Below the pieces are notes generated by a model. That model was not told where the DNA came from. It ran no database searches and was given only the letters and a program-made list of their open reading frames with translations. Positions 16,341 through 23,817 of a stretch of 33,894 nt of DNA are shown piece by piece (within the stretch, counting starts at the first letter, position 1; every line of letters starts with the position of its first letter). The stretch is from Halorubrum sp. GTDB taxonomy: Archaea > Halobacteriota > Halobacteria > Halobacteriales > Haloferacaceae. The DNA lies in the NCBI GenBank assembly GCA_028275105.1, contig JAQCNI010000006.1, positions 1 through 33,894 of the forward strand. Direction: 5' to 3'. A program made the position numbers and the translations under genes.

Positions 16341-16415
16341 TTCCGCTCCAGCCGGGTAGGTAATCCCGCTCGGATCAAAAGTCGAGACCTCACCAGCGGG
16401 CAAAGAGGAGCCCCG

Positions 16416-17060
16416 CTATCCGAAGTTCTCGACCTTCGCGGCGTCCGGGTCGCCGCCGGCGGCCTCGATTGCGGCCTGGGCGTCGGCGACGAAGTCGGCG
16501 AAGCCGTAGACGAAGACACCTTCGCCGGTCGACCCCGTCAGGACGTCGGCGACGGCATCGGTCAGGGCGTCGCCCTCGTCGAGCAGGCGGACGGTCGCGT
16601 CCCGGTCGCGAAGAGCGTCGAGACGGTCGCCGTGGGCGGGGGCGTCGTCCCGGTAGACGACCGCGGCCGTCCCGCCGTCGTCGAGGGCGCGTTCGGTGAT
16701 GGCGACCGCCGGACCGACGCCGGGGCCGCCGGCGAGGACCACGACGCGGGCCTCGCCGTCGTAGTGCTGGTCGCCGTAGGGTCCCGAGAGCGTCATCTCG
16801 ACGCCGGCTTCCACGTCCGCGAGGAACGCGGAGAACTCGCCGCCCTCGGTCGGATCGATCCCAATGGTGACCTCGAACGTCTCGTCCGTCGTGGGCGAGG
16901 AGACCGTGTAGAACCGGGAGACCACGTCGCCGTCGATCCGGGTCCCGAGTTTCACGAACTGGCCGGGCTCCGCATCGAACTCGTCTGGAGAGTCAAAGCG
17001 GACCGCGTACGTGTCGGGGCCGACCTCGTCGGCCGCCGTCACGGTGACTGTCGCGTCCAT
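16416..17060 (-). CDS. Ferredoxin-NAD(P)+ reductase-like FAD-binding oxidoreductase
   Basis: This 214-residue protein has an FNR-type architecture. The N-terminal FAD-binding barrel contains EPGQFVKLGTRIDG and the flavin-binding RFYTVSSP. The NAD(P)-binding domain contains LAGGPGVGPAVAI, then VYRDDAPAHGDRLDAL and VFVYGFADFVADAQ. The C-terminus is VENFG. It should pass electrons between a pyridine nucleotide and a carrier such as ferredoxin. The gene is divergent from korA, so reoxidation of ferredoxin reduced by KorAB is a reasonable but unproven partnership. The ATG at 17060 gives the family's usual N-terminus; longer in-frame upstream sequence is atypical. Confidence 0.82.
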   Translation of the reverse strand: MDATVTVTAADEVGPDTYAVRFDSPDEFDAEPGQFVKLGTRIDGDVVSRFYTVSSPTTDETFEVTIGIDPTEGGEFSAFLADVEAGVEMTLSGPYGDQHYDGEARVVVLAGGPGVGPAVAITERALDDGGTAAVVYRDDAPAHGDRLDALRDRDATVRLLDEGDALTDAVADVLTGSTGEGVFVYGFADFVADAQAAIEAAGGDPDAAKVENFG

Positions 17061-17210
17061 ATGACGGGTTAGTGCCTCGGACACAAACGTGTTCCCGTCC
17101 GACTCGCGAGCACCCGTCGAGACACGGTCGGAGGGGACCGGAGGCACCGATCTCGGTGTACATTCGGGCTCCGCATCGATTTATTTCAGATGGTTAATTT
17201 TTGTCCGTGG

Positions 17211-17232
17211 ATTTATACTCGTATGAGTAAAT
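17211..17232 (+). promoter_or_regulatory. AT-rich dyad and TATA-like element upstream of korA
   Basis: ATTTATACTCGTATGAGTAAAT contains an inverted repeat TACTC-GTAT-GAGTA (17216-17229) around a TATA-like TTATAC. A second box, TTTTGAT at 17272-17278, lies 27-33 bases before the korA ATG and may be the leaderless promoter. The dyad could be an upstream operator or part of a second promoter. This is inferred from sequence only. Confidence 0.35.
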
Positions 17233-17304
17233 GAATGTCAAGAAAGTAGTCGATGACTCCTTCCAGAAGCCTTTTGATTAGTCCGGCTGAACTCCGAACA
17301 CAGA

Positions 17305-19062
17305 ATGGCTGCGGACTTCAACTGGGCCGTCGGCGGGGAGGCCGGCGACGGCATCAACTCGACGGGCAAGATCTTCGCGCAGGCCCTCTCGCGGTCGGGT
17401 CGACACGTGTTCACGTCGAAGGACTTCGCCTCCCGAATACGCGGCGGCTACACTGCGTACAAGGTGCGGACCTCCGTCGACACGGTACGGAGCGTCGTCG
17501 ACCGGCTCGACGTACTCATCGCGTTGACTCCGCGGACCATCGAGGAGAACCTCCCGGAGCTCCACGAAGGGTCCGTGATCATCTACGACGGTGAGCGCAC
17601 GACGATGCAGGACGTCGAGGTTCCCGAGGGGATGTTCGGCGTCGACGTCCCGCTGAAGCGGCTCGCCGAGGAGGCGGGCGGAGCGATCATGCGCAACGTC
17701 GTCGCGCTGGGTGCGGCCTGTGAGGTCGCCGAGTTCCCGATCGAGAACCTCGACTCCGCGCTGGAGAAGCGGTTCGGCGACAAGGGCCAGAAGCTCGTCG
17801 ACAACAACAAGGAGGCCGCCCGGGCCGGCCGGTCGTACGTCGCCGAGGAGTACGACCACGCGTTCGACTACTCGCTGGAGACCACCGACGCGGACTACGT
17901 CCTGCTCAACGCCGACGAGGCGATCGGGATGGGGGCGATCGCGGCCGGCTGCCGGTTTTACGCCGGCTACCCGATCACGCCCGCGACCGACGTGATGACG
18001 TATCTTACCGGGCGACTCGAGCGGTACGGCGGCCACGTCGTCCAGGCGGAGGACGAACTGTCCGCGATCAACATGGCGCTGGGGGCCGCCCGCGGCGGCG
18101 CGCGCGCCATGACGGCCACCTCCGGGCCGGGAATCGACCTGATGACGGAGACGTTCGGGCTCGTCGCCACCTCGGAGACCCCGCTCGTTATCTGCAACGT
18201 GATGCGGTCGGGCCCCTCGACGGGGATGCCGACGAAACAGGAGCAGGGCGACCTGAACCACATGCTGTACGGCGGCCACGGCGAGGTCCCCCGGTTCGTG
18301 CTCTCGCCCACGACCATCGACGAGTGCTTCTGGAAGACGATCGAGGCGTTCAATTTCGCCGAGAAGTACCAGCTGCCGGTGTATCTCACGGCGGACCTCT
18401 CGCTCGCCGTCACCGAGCGGACGTTCCCGCCGGAGACGTTCGACATGGACGCCGTCGAGATCGACCGTGGGTTCGTCGTCGCGGGCGACGACGTCGACGA
18501 CCACCTGACGGAGAGCGGCGGGTTCAAGCCACACGAGGTCACCGACGACGGGATCTCGCCGCGCGCGTTCCCCGGCACCGTCGGCGGCGCACACATGTCC
18601 ACCGGACTCGAACACGACGAGCAGGGACGGCGGACGGAGGACATGGGGATGCGCGTCGAGCAGGTCGACAAGCGGAACCGGAAGGTCGACACCGCGCGGG
18701 AACGCGAGGACTGGGCGCCCCGCGAGTTCGGCGACTCCGACGCGGACACTCTCGTGATAACGTGGGGGTCGAACGAGGGCGCACTCGTCGAGGCGCTCGA
18801 CATCCTCGCGGACGAGGGAGTCGAGGTCCGCGTCCTCTCGGTCCCGTACGTCTTCCCCCGCTCCGACCTCTCCGAGGACGTCGCGGCGGCGGAGAACGTC
18901 CTCGTCGTGGAGTGTAACGCGACCGGTCAGTTCGCGGACCTCGTCGAACACGACGTCCTCGAACGCGTCGACCGCGTGAACAAGTACGACGGCGTGCGGT
19001 TCAAGTCCGACGAACTCGTAGCCGAAATCAGGGCGACCCTCGACGGGGTCGTGGAGGCGTAA
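17305..19062 (+). CDS. korA: 2-oxoacid:ferredoxin oxidoreductase, fused gamma-alpha subunit
   Basis: This 585-residue protein is the large subunit of a CoA-dependent 2-oxoacid:ferredoxin oxidoreductase. The gamma domain (about 1-190) shows VGGEAGDGINSTGKIFAQAL and SRIRGGYTAYKVRT. The alpha domain starts near 196 and contains FYAGYPITPATDVMTYL, AEDELSAINMALGAARGG and ATSGPGIDLMTETFGLVA. The C-terminal part holds VLVVECNATGQFADLVEHDV. With the beta subunit 3 bases downstream it would oxidise 2-oxoglutarate (or pyruvate) to an acyl-CoA while reducing ferredoxin, replacing the dehydrogenase complex in the haloarchaeal TCA cycle. The gamma-domain opening resembles haloarchaeal KorA more than PorA, as I recall them, so the name is likely but not certain. 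Confidence 0.88.
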   Translation: MAADFNWAVGGEAGDGINSTGKIFAQALSRSGRHVFTSKDFASRIRGGYTAYKVRTSVDTVRSVVDRLDVLIALTPRTIEENLPELHEGSVIIYDGERTTMQDVEVPEGMFGVDVPLKRLAEEAGGAIMRNVVALGAACEVAEFPIENLDSALEKRFGDKGQKLVDNNKEAARAGRSYVAEEYDHAFDYSLETTDADYVLLNADEAIGMGAIAAGCRFYAGYPITPATDVMTYLTGRLERYGGHVVQAEDELSAINMALGAARGGARAMTATSGPGIDLMTETFGLVATSETPLVICNVMRSGPSTGMPTKQEQGDLNHMLYGGHGEVPRFVLSPTTIDECFWKTIEAFNFAEKYQLPVYLTADLSLAVTERTFPPETFDMDAVEIDRGFVVAGDDVDDHLTESGGFKPHEVTDDGISPRAFPGTVGGAHMSTGLEHDEQGRRTEDMGMRVEQVDKRNRKVDTAREREDWAPREFGDSDADTLVITWGSNEGALVEALDILADEGVEVRVLSVPYVFPRSDLSEDVAAAENVLVVECNATGQFADLVEHDVLERVDRVNKYDGVRFKSDELVAEIRATLDGVVEA

Positions 19063-19065
19063 CGA

Positions 19066-19929
19066 ATGAGCTCAGATATCAGGTTCACCGACTTCAAATC
19101 CGACAAGCAGCCGACGTGGTGCCCGGGATGTGGCGACTTCGGCACGATGAACGGGATGATGAAGGCCCTCGCGGAGACGGGCAACGATCCCGACAACACG
19201 TTCGTCGTCGCCGGCATCGGCTGTTCGGGCAAGATCGGCACGTACATGCACAGCTACGCGCTCCACGGGGTTCACGGGCGGGCACTTCCGGTCGGAACCG
19301 GCGTCAAGATGGCGCGGCCCGACATCGAGGTGATGGTCGCCGGCGGCGACGGCGACGGGTACTCGATCGGCGCGGGTCACTTCGTCCACGCGGTCCGGCG
19401 CAACGTCGACATGAGCTACGTCGTGATGGACAACCGGATCTACGGGCTCACGAAGGGACAGGCGTCGCCGACCTCCCGCGAGGACTTCGAGACGTCGACG
19501 ACCCCGGAGGGGCCCAAGCAACCGCCGGTGAACCCGCACGCACTCGCGCTCGCGTCGGGAGCGACGTTCATCGCGCAGTCGTTCTCCTCGGACGCGTTGC
19601 GACACCAGGAGATCGTCAGAGCCGCGGTCGAGCACGATGGGTTCGGGTTCGTCAACGTCTACTCGCCGTGCGTGACGTTCAACGACGTCGACACCTACGA
19701 CTACTTCCGCGACTCGCTCGTCGACGTCGCGGAGACGGACCACGACCCGAATGATCGCGAGGACGCCAAGGACGTCATCCTCGACTCCGAAAAGGAGTAT
19801 CAGGGGATCCTGTATCAGGACGCGGAGTCGGTCCCGTACCACGAGCGACACGGCGTCGACGAGAACATGTCCGACATCCCGGACGGCGCGCCGGCGGACG
19901 CGACCGACTTGGTTCGGGAGTTCTACTGA
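19066..19929 (+). CDS. korB: 2-oxoacid:ferredoxin oxidoreductase, beta subunit
   Basis: The 287-residue protein begins with TWCPGCGDFGTMNGMM (Cys19, Cys22), then AGIGCSGKIG, and the thiamine diphosphate motif GGDGDGYSIGAGHFVHA running to VVMDNRIYGLTKGQ. A later Cys is in YSPCVTFND. These are the Fe-S and TPP-binding parts of the catalytic beta subunit. There is no separate ferredoxin-like subunit, as in haloarchaeal enzymes. It is almost certainly co-transcribed with korA, from which it is separated by 3 bases. As for korA, a pyruvate-type enzyme is the alternative. Confidence 0.88.
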   Translation: MSSDIRFTDFKSDKQPTWCPGCGDFGTMNGMMKALAETGNDPDNTFVVAGIGCSGKIGTYMHSYALHGVHGRALPVGTGVKMARPDIEVMVAGGDGDGYSIGAGHFVHAVRRNVDMSYVVMDNRIYGLTKGQASPTSREDFETSTTPEGPKQPPVNPHALALASGATFIAQSFSSDALRHQEIVRAAVEHDGFGFVNVYSPCVTFNDVDTYDYFRDSLVDVAETDHDPNDREDAKDVILDSEKEYQGILYQDAESVPYHERHGVDENMSDIPDGAPADATDLVREFY

Positions 19930-20117
19930 GGACCACACTCTCCGGAAACGCCGTCGAGGAGGAGTGGTTTCGGATCCGATGAACGTCCCGAGCGTCCCCG
20001 CTCGTCGGCCGCATCCCGACCTTCGAGAGACGTCAGTAACTGCCGACCGTGGCGGTCTCAGGCGCCCGACCGTCCCGTTCCGGCAAACCTAATTACGCGG
20101 GGCCGAATACACTGTGT

Positions 20118-21356
20118 ATGCCAGACCGCTACGACGTCGTGGTCGCGGGCGCCGGACCGGCGGGTGCCCAGTGCGCCCGCGATCTGGCGGCGCGGGACTA
20201 CGACGTCGTCGTTCTCGAGACGGAGGCCGAGGCCGAGTTCCCGCGACAGAGCAACAAGTCGACGGCGGGAACGTTCCCGTCGATGATGGCCTCGTTCGGA
20301 ATCCCCGACGACGTCGTAATGTCGTACACGGACGACGTGGTGTTGGAGTCGCCGAGCGACTACTACGAGACGTATCAGCCGGGAGCAGTCCTCGAGTTCG
20401 CCGAGTTCAAACGGTTCCTCGTCGAGGACGGCCGGGAGTCGGGTGCGGAGTACCGGTTCGACGCGCGCGTGTCCCGGCCGATCCTCGACGACGACGAGGT
20501 CATCGAGGGCGTAAAGTACGCCGGCGACGAGACGGTGTACGGCGACGTTGTCGTCGACGCCACCGGGCCGGCCGCGCCGATCGCGAGCGCGCTCGACGTC
20601 GTCGATCTCGAACGTGGGAACCAAGCGATCGGGATCGAGTACGAGATGGAGAACGTCGACTTGGACCACCCCGAGTACGCGGATCTCCGGCGGGCGATGA
20701 TGCTGCGGCTCGACCACGAGATCGCCCCGGGGGGGTACTCGTGGGTGTTCGCCACCGGTGAGGACAGCGCGAAGGTGGGACTGTGTTACATCCAGAACGA
20801 CCGCCATCGGGAGTTCGCCGAGGACGGGACGACGATAGACGGCTACCTCGAGGAGTGGATCGACGAGGATCCGCGGTTCGCCGACGCCGAGCGCATCGAC
20901 GGGAAGGTCCATCGAGGCTCCGCACACATCCAGCGGCCCGGCCGGATGCACACGGACGGGTTCATCGCGATCGGCGATACCGTGCCCACGATCGACCCCC
21001 TCTGGGGAGAGGGGATCCACAAGGGGATGAAGTCGGCGCGCGCGGCGGCGGTCACGATCGACCGATGTCTCACCGACTCCGACCGCCCGACCGACGCCGA
21101 CGGGCTCTCGATGTACGACGAACTCTGGCACGAGGAGGTCGCGCCCCGCATGAACGCCCGGCTGCTCCTCACCGAGCTGTTGTACCTCGCGCCGAACGAG
21201 CGATACGACCGGCTCATGGCGGACCTCCGCCGGACCGACGACGACACCCTCGAACGGGTAAATGAGGGCGAGAAGCGCGCGATGGCTCGCCTCGTCCACC
21301 TCGACGACCTGCCGCTGTTGACGAAGTACGTCCGTGAACGGGTCGGGTCGTCGTAG
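20118..21356 (+). CDS. Geranylgeranyl reductase family flavoprotein
   Basis: The 412-residue protein starts MPDRYDVVVAGAGPAGAQCA, with the FAD dinucleotide-binding loop GAGPAG near residue 11, and has the second FAD-contact segment FIAIGDTVPTIDPLWGEGIH. This is the layout of the geranylgeranyl reductase / digeranylgeranylglycerophospholipid reductase family, which saturates isoprenoid chains of archaeal lipids or related quinone side chains using FAD. Substrate identity cannot be fixed, since haloarchaea carry several paralogues. The ATG at 20118 lies about 25 bases after an AT-richer CCTAATTACG, consistent with leaderless transcription. The upstream in-frame extension is not family-like. Confidence 0.8.
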   Translation: MPDRYDVVVAGAGPAGAQCARDLAARDYDVVVLETEAEAEFPRQSNKSTAGTFPSMMASFGIPDDVVMSYTDDVVLESPSDYYETYQPGAVLEFAEFKRFLVEDGRESGAEYRFDARVSRPILDDDEVIEGVKYAGDETVYGDVVVDATGPAAPIASALDVVDLERGNQAIGIEYEMENVDLDHPEYADLRRAMMLRLDHEIAPGGYSWVFATGEDSAKVGLCYIQNDRHREFAEDGTTIDGYLEEWIDEDPRFADAERIDGKVHRGSAHIQRPGRMHTDGFIAIGDTVPTIDPLWGEGIHKGMKSARAAAVTIDRCLTDSDRPTDADGLSMYDELWHEEVAPRMNARLLLTELLYLAPNERYDRLMADLRRTDDDTLERVNEGEKRAMARLVHLDDLPLLTKYVRERVGSS

Positions 21357-21456
21357 CGAGACGCGAGCCGAGTCGACGTCGCGGCCCACGAACCGGATCG
21401 TCACGGTCCGGTGCCCACCCGATCCGTTTTTGTTCGCTCGTATCTCCCGTTCCGGT

Positions 21457-22619
21457 ATGCTCGATTACGTGGGGCTGGAGGCGGACCTGGACGAGGAGGA
21501 GCGCTGATCCGCGACACCGCCCGGCGGTTCGTCGACGAACGGGTCCGTCCCGACATTGCCGACCACTTTGAGGCCGGGACGTTCCCGACAGAGCTCATCC
21601 CCGAGATGGGCGAGCTCGGTTTTTACGCCCCGAACCTCGACGGGGACGACCTCCCGAACGTCTCCGAGACGGCCTACGGCCTGTTGATGCAGGAGCTGGA
21701 GGCGTGTGACTCCGGGCTCCGGTCGGTGGCGAGCGTCCAAGGCGCGCTCGTGATGTATCCGATCCACGAGTACGGCAGCGACGAGCAGAAGGACCGCTGG
21801 CTCCCGCCGCTCGCGTCGGGCGAGGCGGTCGGCTGTTTCGGCCTGACGGAGCCGGAGCACGGCTCGAACCCGTCGGCAATGGAGACGCGCGCCGAAGCCG
21901 ACGGCGACGGATACATGCTCAACGGGTCGAAGACGTGGATCACGAACGCGCCGATCGCGGACGTCGCGGTGGTCTGGGCGCGCGACGCGTCGACCGAGGG
22001 GGATCCGGTCCGGGGGTTCCTCGTCGAGACCGACCGCGACGGCGTGACGACCAACGAGATCGACGACAAGCTCTCGATGCGCGCGTCACTCACCGGCGAG
22101 GTCAGCCTCCAAGACGTCCACGTGCCCGGGGGGAGCGTCCTCCCGGGCGTCGAGGGGATGAAGGGGCCGCTCTCGTGTCTCACGCAGGCGCGATACGGGA
22201 TCGCGTGGGGGGCGGTCGGGGCCGCTCGCGACTGTTTCGAACAGGCCCGGGAGTACGCGCTCGACCGGGACCAGTTCGGAGGACCGATCGCCCGGTTCCA
22301 GCTTCAACAGGAGAAACTCGCCGAGATGGCGACCGAGATCACGACGAGTCAGCTGCTCGCCTACCGGCTCGCGGCACTGAAGGAACGCGGTGACCTGCGG
22401 CCCCAGCAGGTGTCGATGGCGAAACGGAACAACGGCCGGATGGCCCGCGACCAGTCGCGGGTCGCCCGCGAGATACTCGGCGGCAACGGGATCACGGGCG
22501 ACTACTCGCCGATGCGCCACATGGCGAACTTCGAAACCGTCTACACCTACGAGGGAACCCACGACATCCACACGCTGATCCTCGGCGAGGACCTCACCGG
22601 GCTCGCGGCGTTCGAGTAG
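21457..22619 (+). pseudogene. Glutaryl-CoA-dehydrogenase-like acyl-CoA dehydrogenase with 5' frameshift
   Basis: From LIRDTARRFVDERVRPDIAD onward the protein is a full acyl-CoA dehydrogenase. It has CFGLTEPEHGSNPSAMETRA (FAD and substrate loop), GSKTWITNAPIADVAVVWA, and the C-terminal YTYEGTHDIHTLILGEDLTG typical of the glutaryl-CoA dehydrogenase branch, with the catalytic Glu in YEGT. The natural N-terminus MLDYVGLEADLDEEER is encoded from the ATG at 21457 but in another frame, and hits TGA at 21505-21507. Adding one base at about 21504 joins the two seamlessly into roughly 387 residues. The in-frame alternative start (GTG at 21411) would give an unlikely Arg/Gly-rich N-terminus. The gene is therefore either recently broken or carries a sequence error. 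Substrate assignment is inferred. Confidence 0.75.
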
Positions 22620-22672
22620 CCGGTCAAGATTCCTCGTCCCGCAGCCATTGATCGGGGTCCCCATCCCGCGCC

Positions 22673-22678
22673 TTTTAA
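22673..22678 (+). promoter_or_regulatory. TATA-like box upstream of hisF
   Basis: TTTTAA lies 30-35 bases before the hisF ATG in otherwise GC-rich DNA, so the transcript would be leaderless or have a very short leader. Confidence 0.45.
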
Positions 22679-22707
22679 TTCCCGACGTCGCCAACGGCCG
22701 ACATCGA

Positions 22708-23526
22708 ATGGGACTCACGAAACGGATCATCCCCTGTATCGACGTCGACGTCGATGAGGACGGCGACCCGGCCGTCTACACGGGCGTCAACTTCGAGAAC
22801 TTGGAGTACACGGGCGACCCCGTCGAACTGGCGACGAAGTACAACGAGGCCGGCGCCGACGAGTTCGTCTTTCTCGACATCACCGCCAGCGCCGAGGGGC
22901 GCGAAACGATGCTCGACGTCGTCAACGCGGTCGCCGACGAGTGTTTCATCCCGCTCACCGTCGGCGGCGGGATCCGGACGACGGCCGACATCAAGGAGAC
23001 GCTCCGGGCGGGCGCGGACAAGGTGTCGATCACGACCGGCGCGCTCGAACGCCCCGAACTCATCGAGGAGGGCGCGGCCGCGTTCGGCAGCCAATGTATC
23101 GTCATCTCCGTCGACGCCCGTCGCCGCCACGACGACGCGGGCGACCACTTCTTCGAAGTCGGGGACGGCGAGGAAGTGTGGTTCGAGTGTACGAAGAAGG
23201 GCGGTCGCGAGGGGACCGGGATCGACGCGGTCTCGTGGGCGCGCGAGGCCGAATCGCGCGGCGCGGGCGAGCTGTTCGTCAACTCCATCGACATGGACGG
23301 GACGAAGGACGGGTACGACGTTCCGCTGATGCAGGCGATCTGTGACAACGTCTCGACGCCCGTCATCGCCTCCTCGGGCTGTGGCGGCCCGGAGGACATG
23401 TACGAGGTGTTCACGGAGGCGAACGCCGACGCCGGGCTCGCCGCCTCCATCTTCCATTTCGGCGACTACAGCATCGAGGAGACGAAGCGATATCTCGACG
23501 ACCGCGGCGTTTCAGTCAGGCTGTAA
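22708..23526 (+). CDS. hisF: Imidazole glycerol phosphate synthase, cyclase subunit
   Basis: This 272-residue (beta/alpha)8 enzyme converts PRFAR plus ammonia from HisH into imidazole glycerol phosphate and AICAR in histidine biosynthesis. It begins LTKRIIPCIDVDVDEDGDP with catalytic Asp12. The second catalytic Asp is Asp136 in IVISVDARRR. The phosphate-binding motifs TVGGGIRT (84-91) and VIASSGCGG are present, and AGLAASIFHFGDYS is the usual ending. It has the short insertion in the DARRR-to-KGGREGTG segment that I associate with haloarchaeal HisF. The ATG at 22708 gives the canonical N-terminus. No other his gene is in the window, consistent with scattered his genes in haloarchaea. Confidence 0.97.
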   Translation: MGLTKRIIPCIDVDVDEDGDPAVYTGVNFENLEYTGDPVELATKYNEAGADEFVFLDITASAEGRETMLDVVNAVADECFIPLTVGGGIRTTADIKETLRAGADKVSITTGALERPELIEEGAAAFGSQCIVISVDARRRHDDAGDHFFEVGDGEEVWFECTKKGGREGTGIDAVSWAREAESRGAGELFVNSIDMDGTKDGYDVPLMQAICDNVSTPVIASSGCGGPEDMYEVFTEANADAGLAASIFHFGDYSIEETKRYLDDRGVSVRL

Positions 23527-23591
23527 GATCCCGCTCCGGTCGGGGGAGTAGGAGCCGGGTCGACGTCGGGCGCCGGGGGGAAACCAACACC

Positions 23592-23597
23592 TATTAT
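23592..23597 (+). promoter_or_regulatory. TATA box of the 60-aa gene
   Basis: TATTAT lies 25-30 bases upstream of the ATG at 23622, the spacing of a leaderless archaeal promoter. Confidence 0.5.
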
Positions 23598-23621
23598 CCG
23601 ATCCAGCCTAAACGATCATGT

Positions 23622-23804
23622 ATGTCCACGTCGCCGATGCGTGTCCATGACGAGGGGCCGGAACTCGCCTGCCGCCGGGCAGAGGGCGAATCCGCGGACG
23701 CCGAGGTGACGTTCTTCGAGCCGGACCGTGATCCCGACGACCGGACGACACGGTGGATCACGGTCCGGGCGGTCGACTGCGTGCCGTCCGACGAGTGGCG
23801 GTGA
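23622..23804 (+). CDS. Small DUF7511-like haloarchaeal protein (60 aa)
   Basis: The protein starts MSTSPMRVHDEGPELACRRA. It has the core VTFFEPDRDPDDRTTRWITV and ends DCVPSDEWR. This short 'FFEPDRDPD-RTT-W' pattern is what I recall for DUF7511, a family confined to haloarchaea and of unknown function. It has its own TATA box and stands alone between hisF and the convergent glucoamylase-type gene, ending 13 bases before that gene's stop. Confidence 0.7.
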   Translation: MSTSPMRVHDEGPELACRRAEGESADAEVTFFEPDRDPDDRTTRWITVRAVDCVPSDEWR

Positions 23805-23817
23805 GGGACGGCGGCAG

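Noticed and set aside
17231..17281. A 16-codon frame upstream of korA (MNVKKVVDDSFQKPFD)
   Set aside because: It is too short and starts only 13 bases after the TATA-like box; more likely untranslated sequence or chance.
21504..21507. Programmed -1 frameshifting in the acyl-CoA dehydrogenase gene
   Set aside because: No slippery heptamer or downstream structure is evident; a one-base deletion is simpler.
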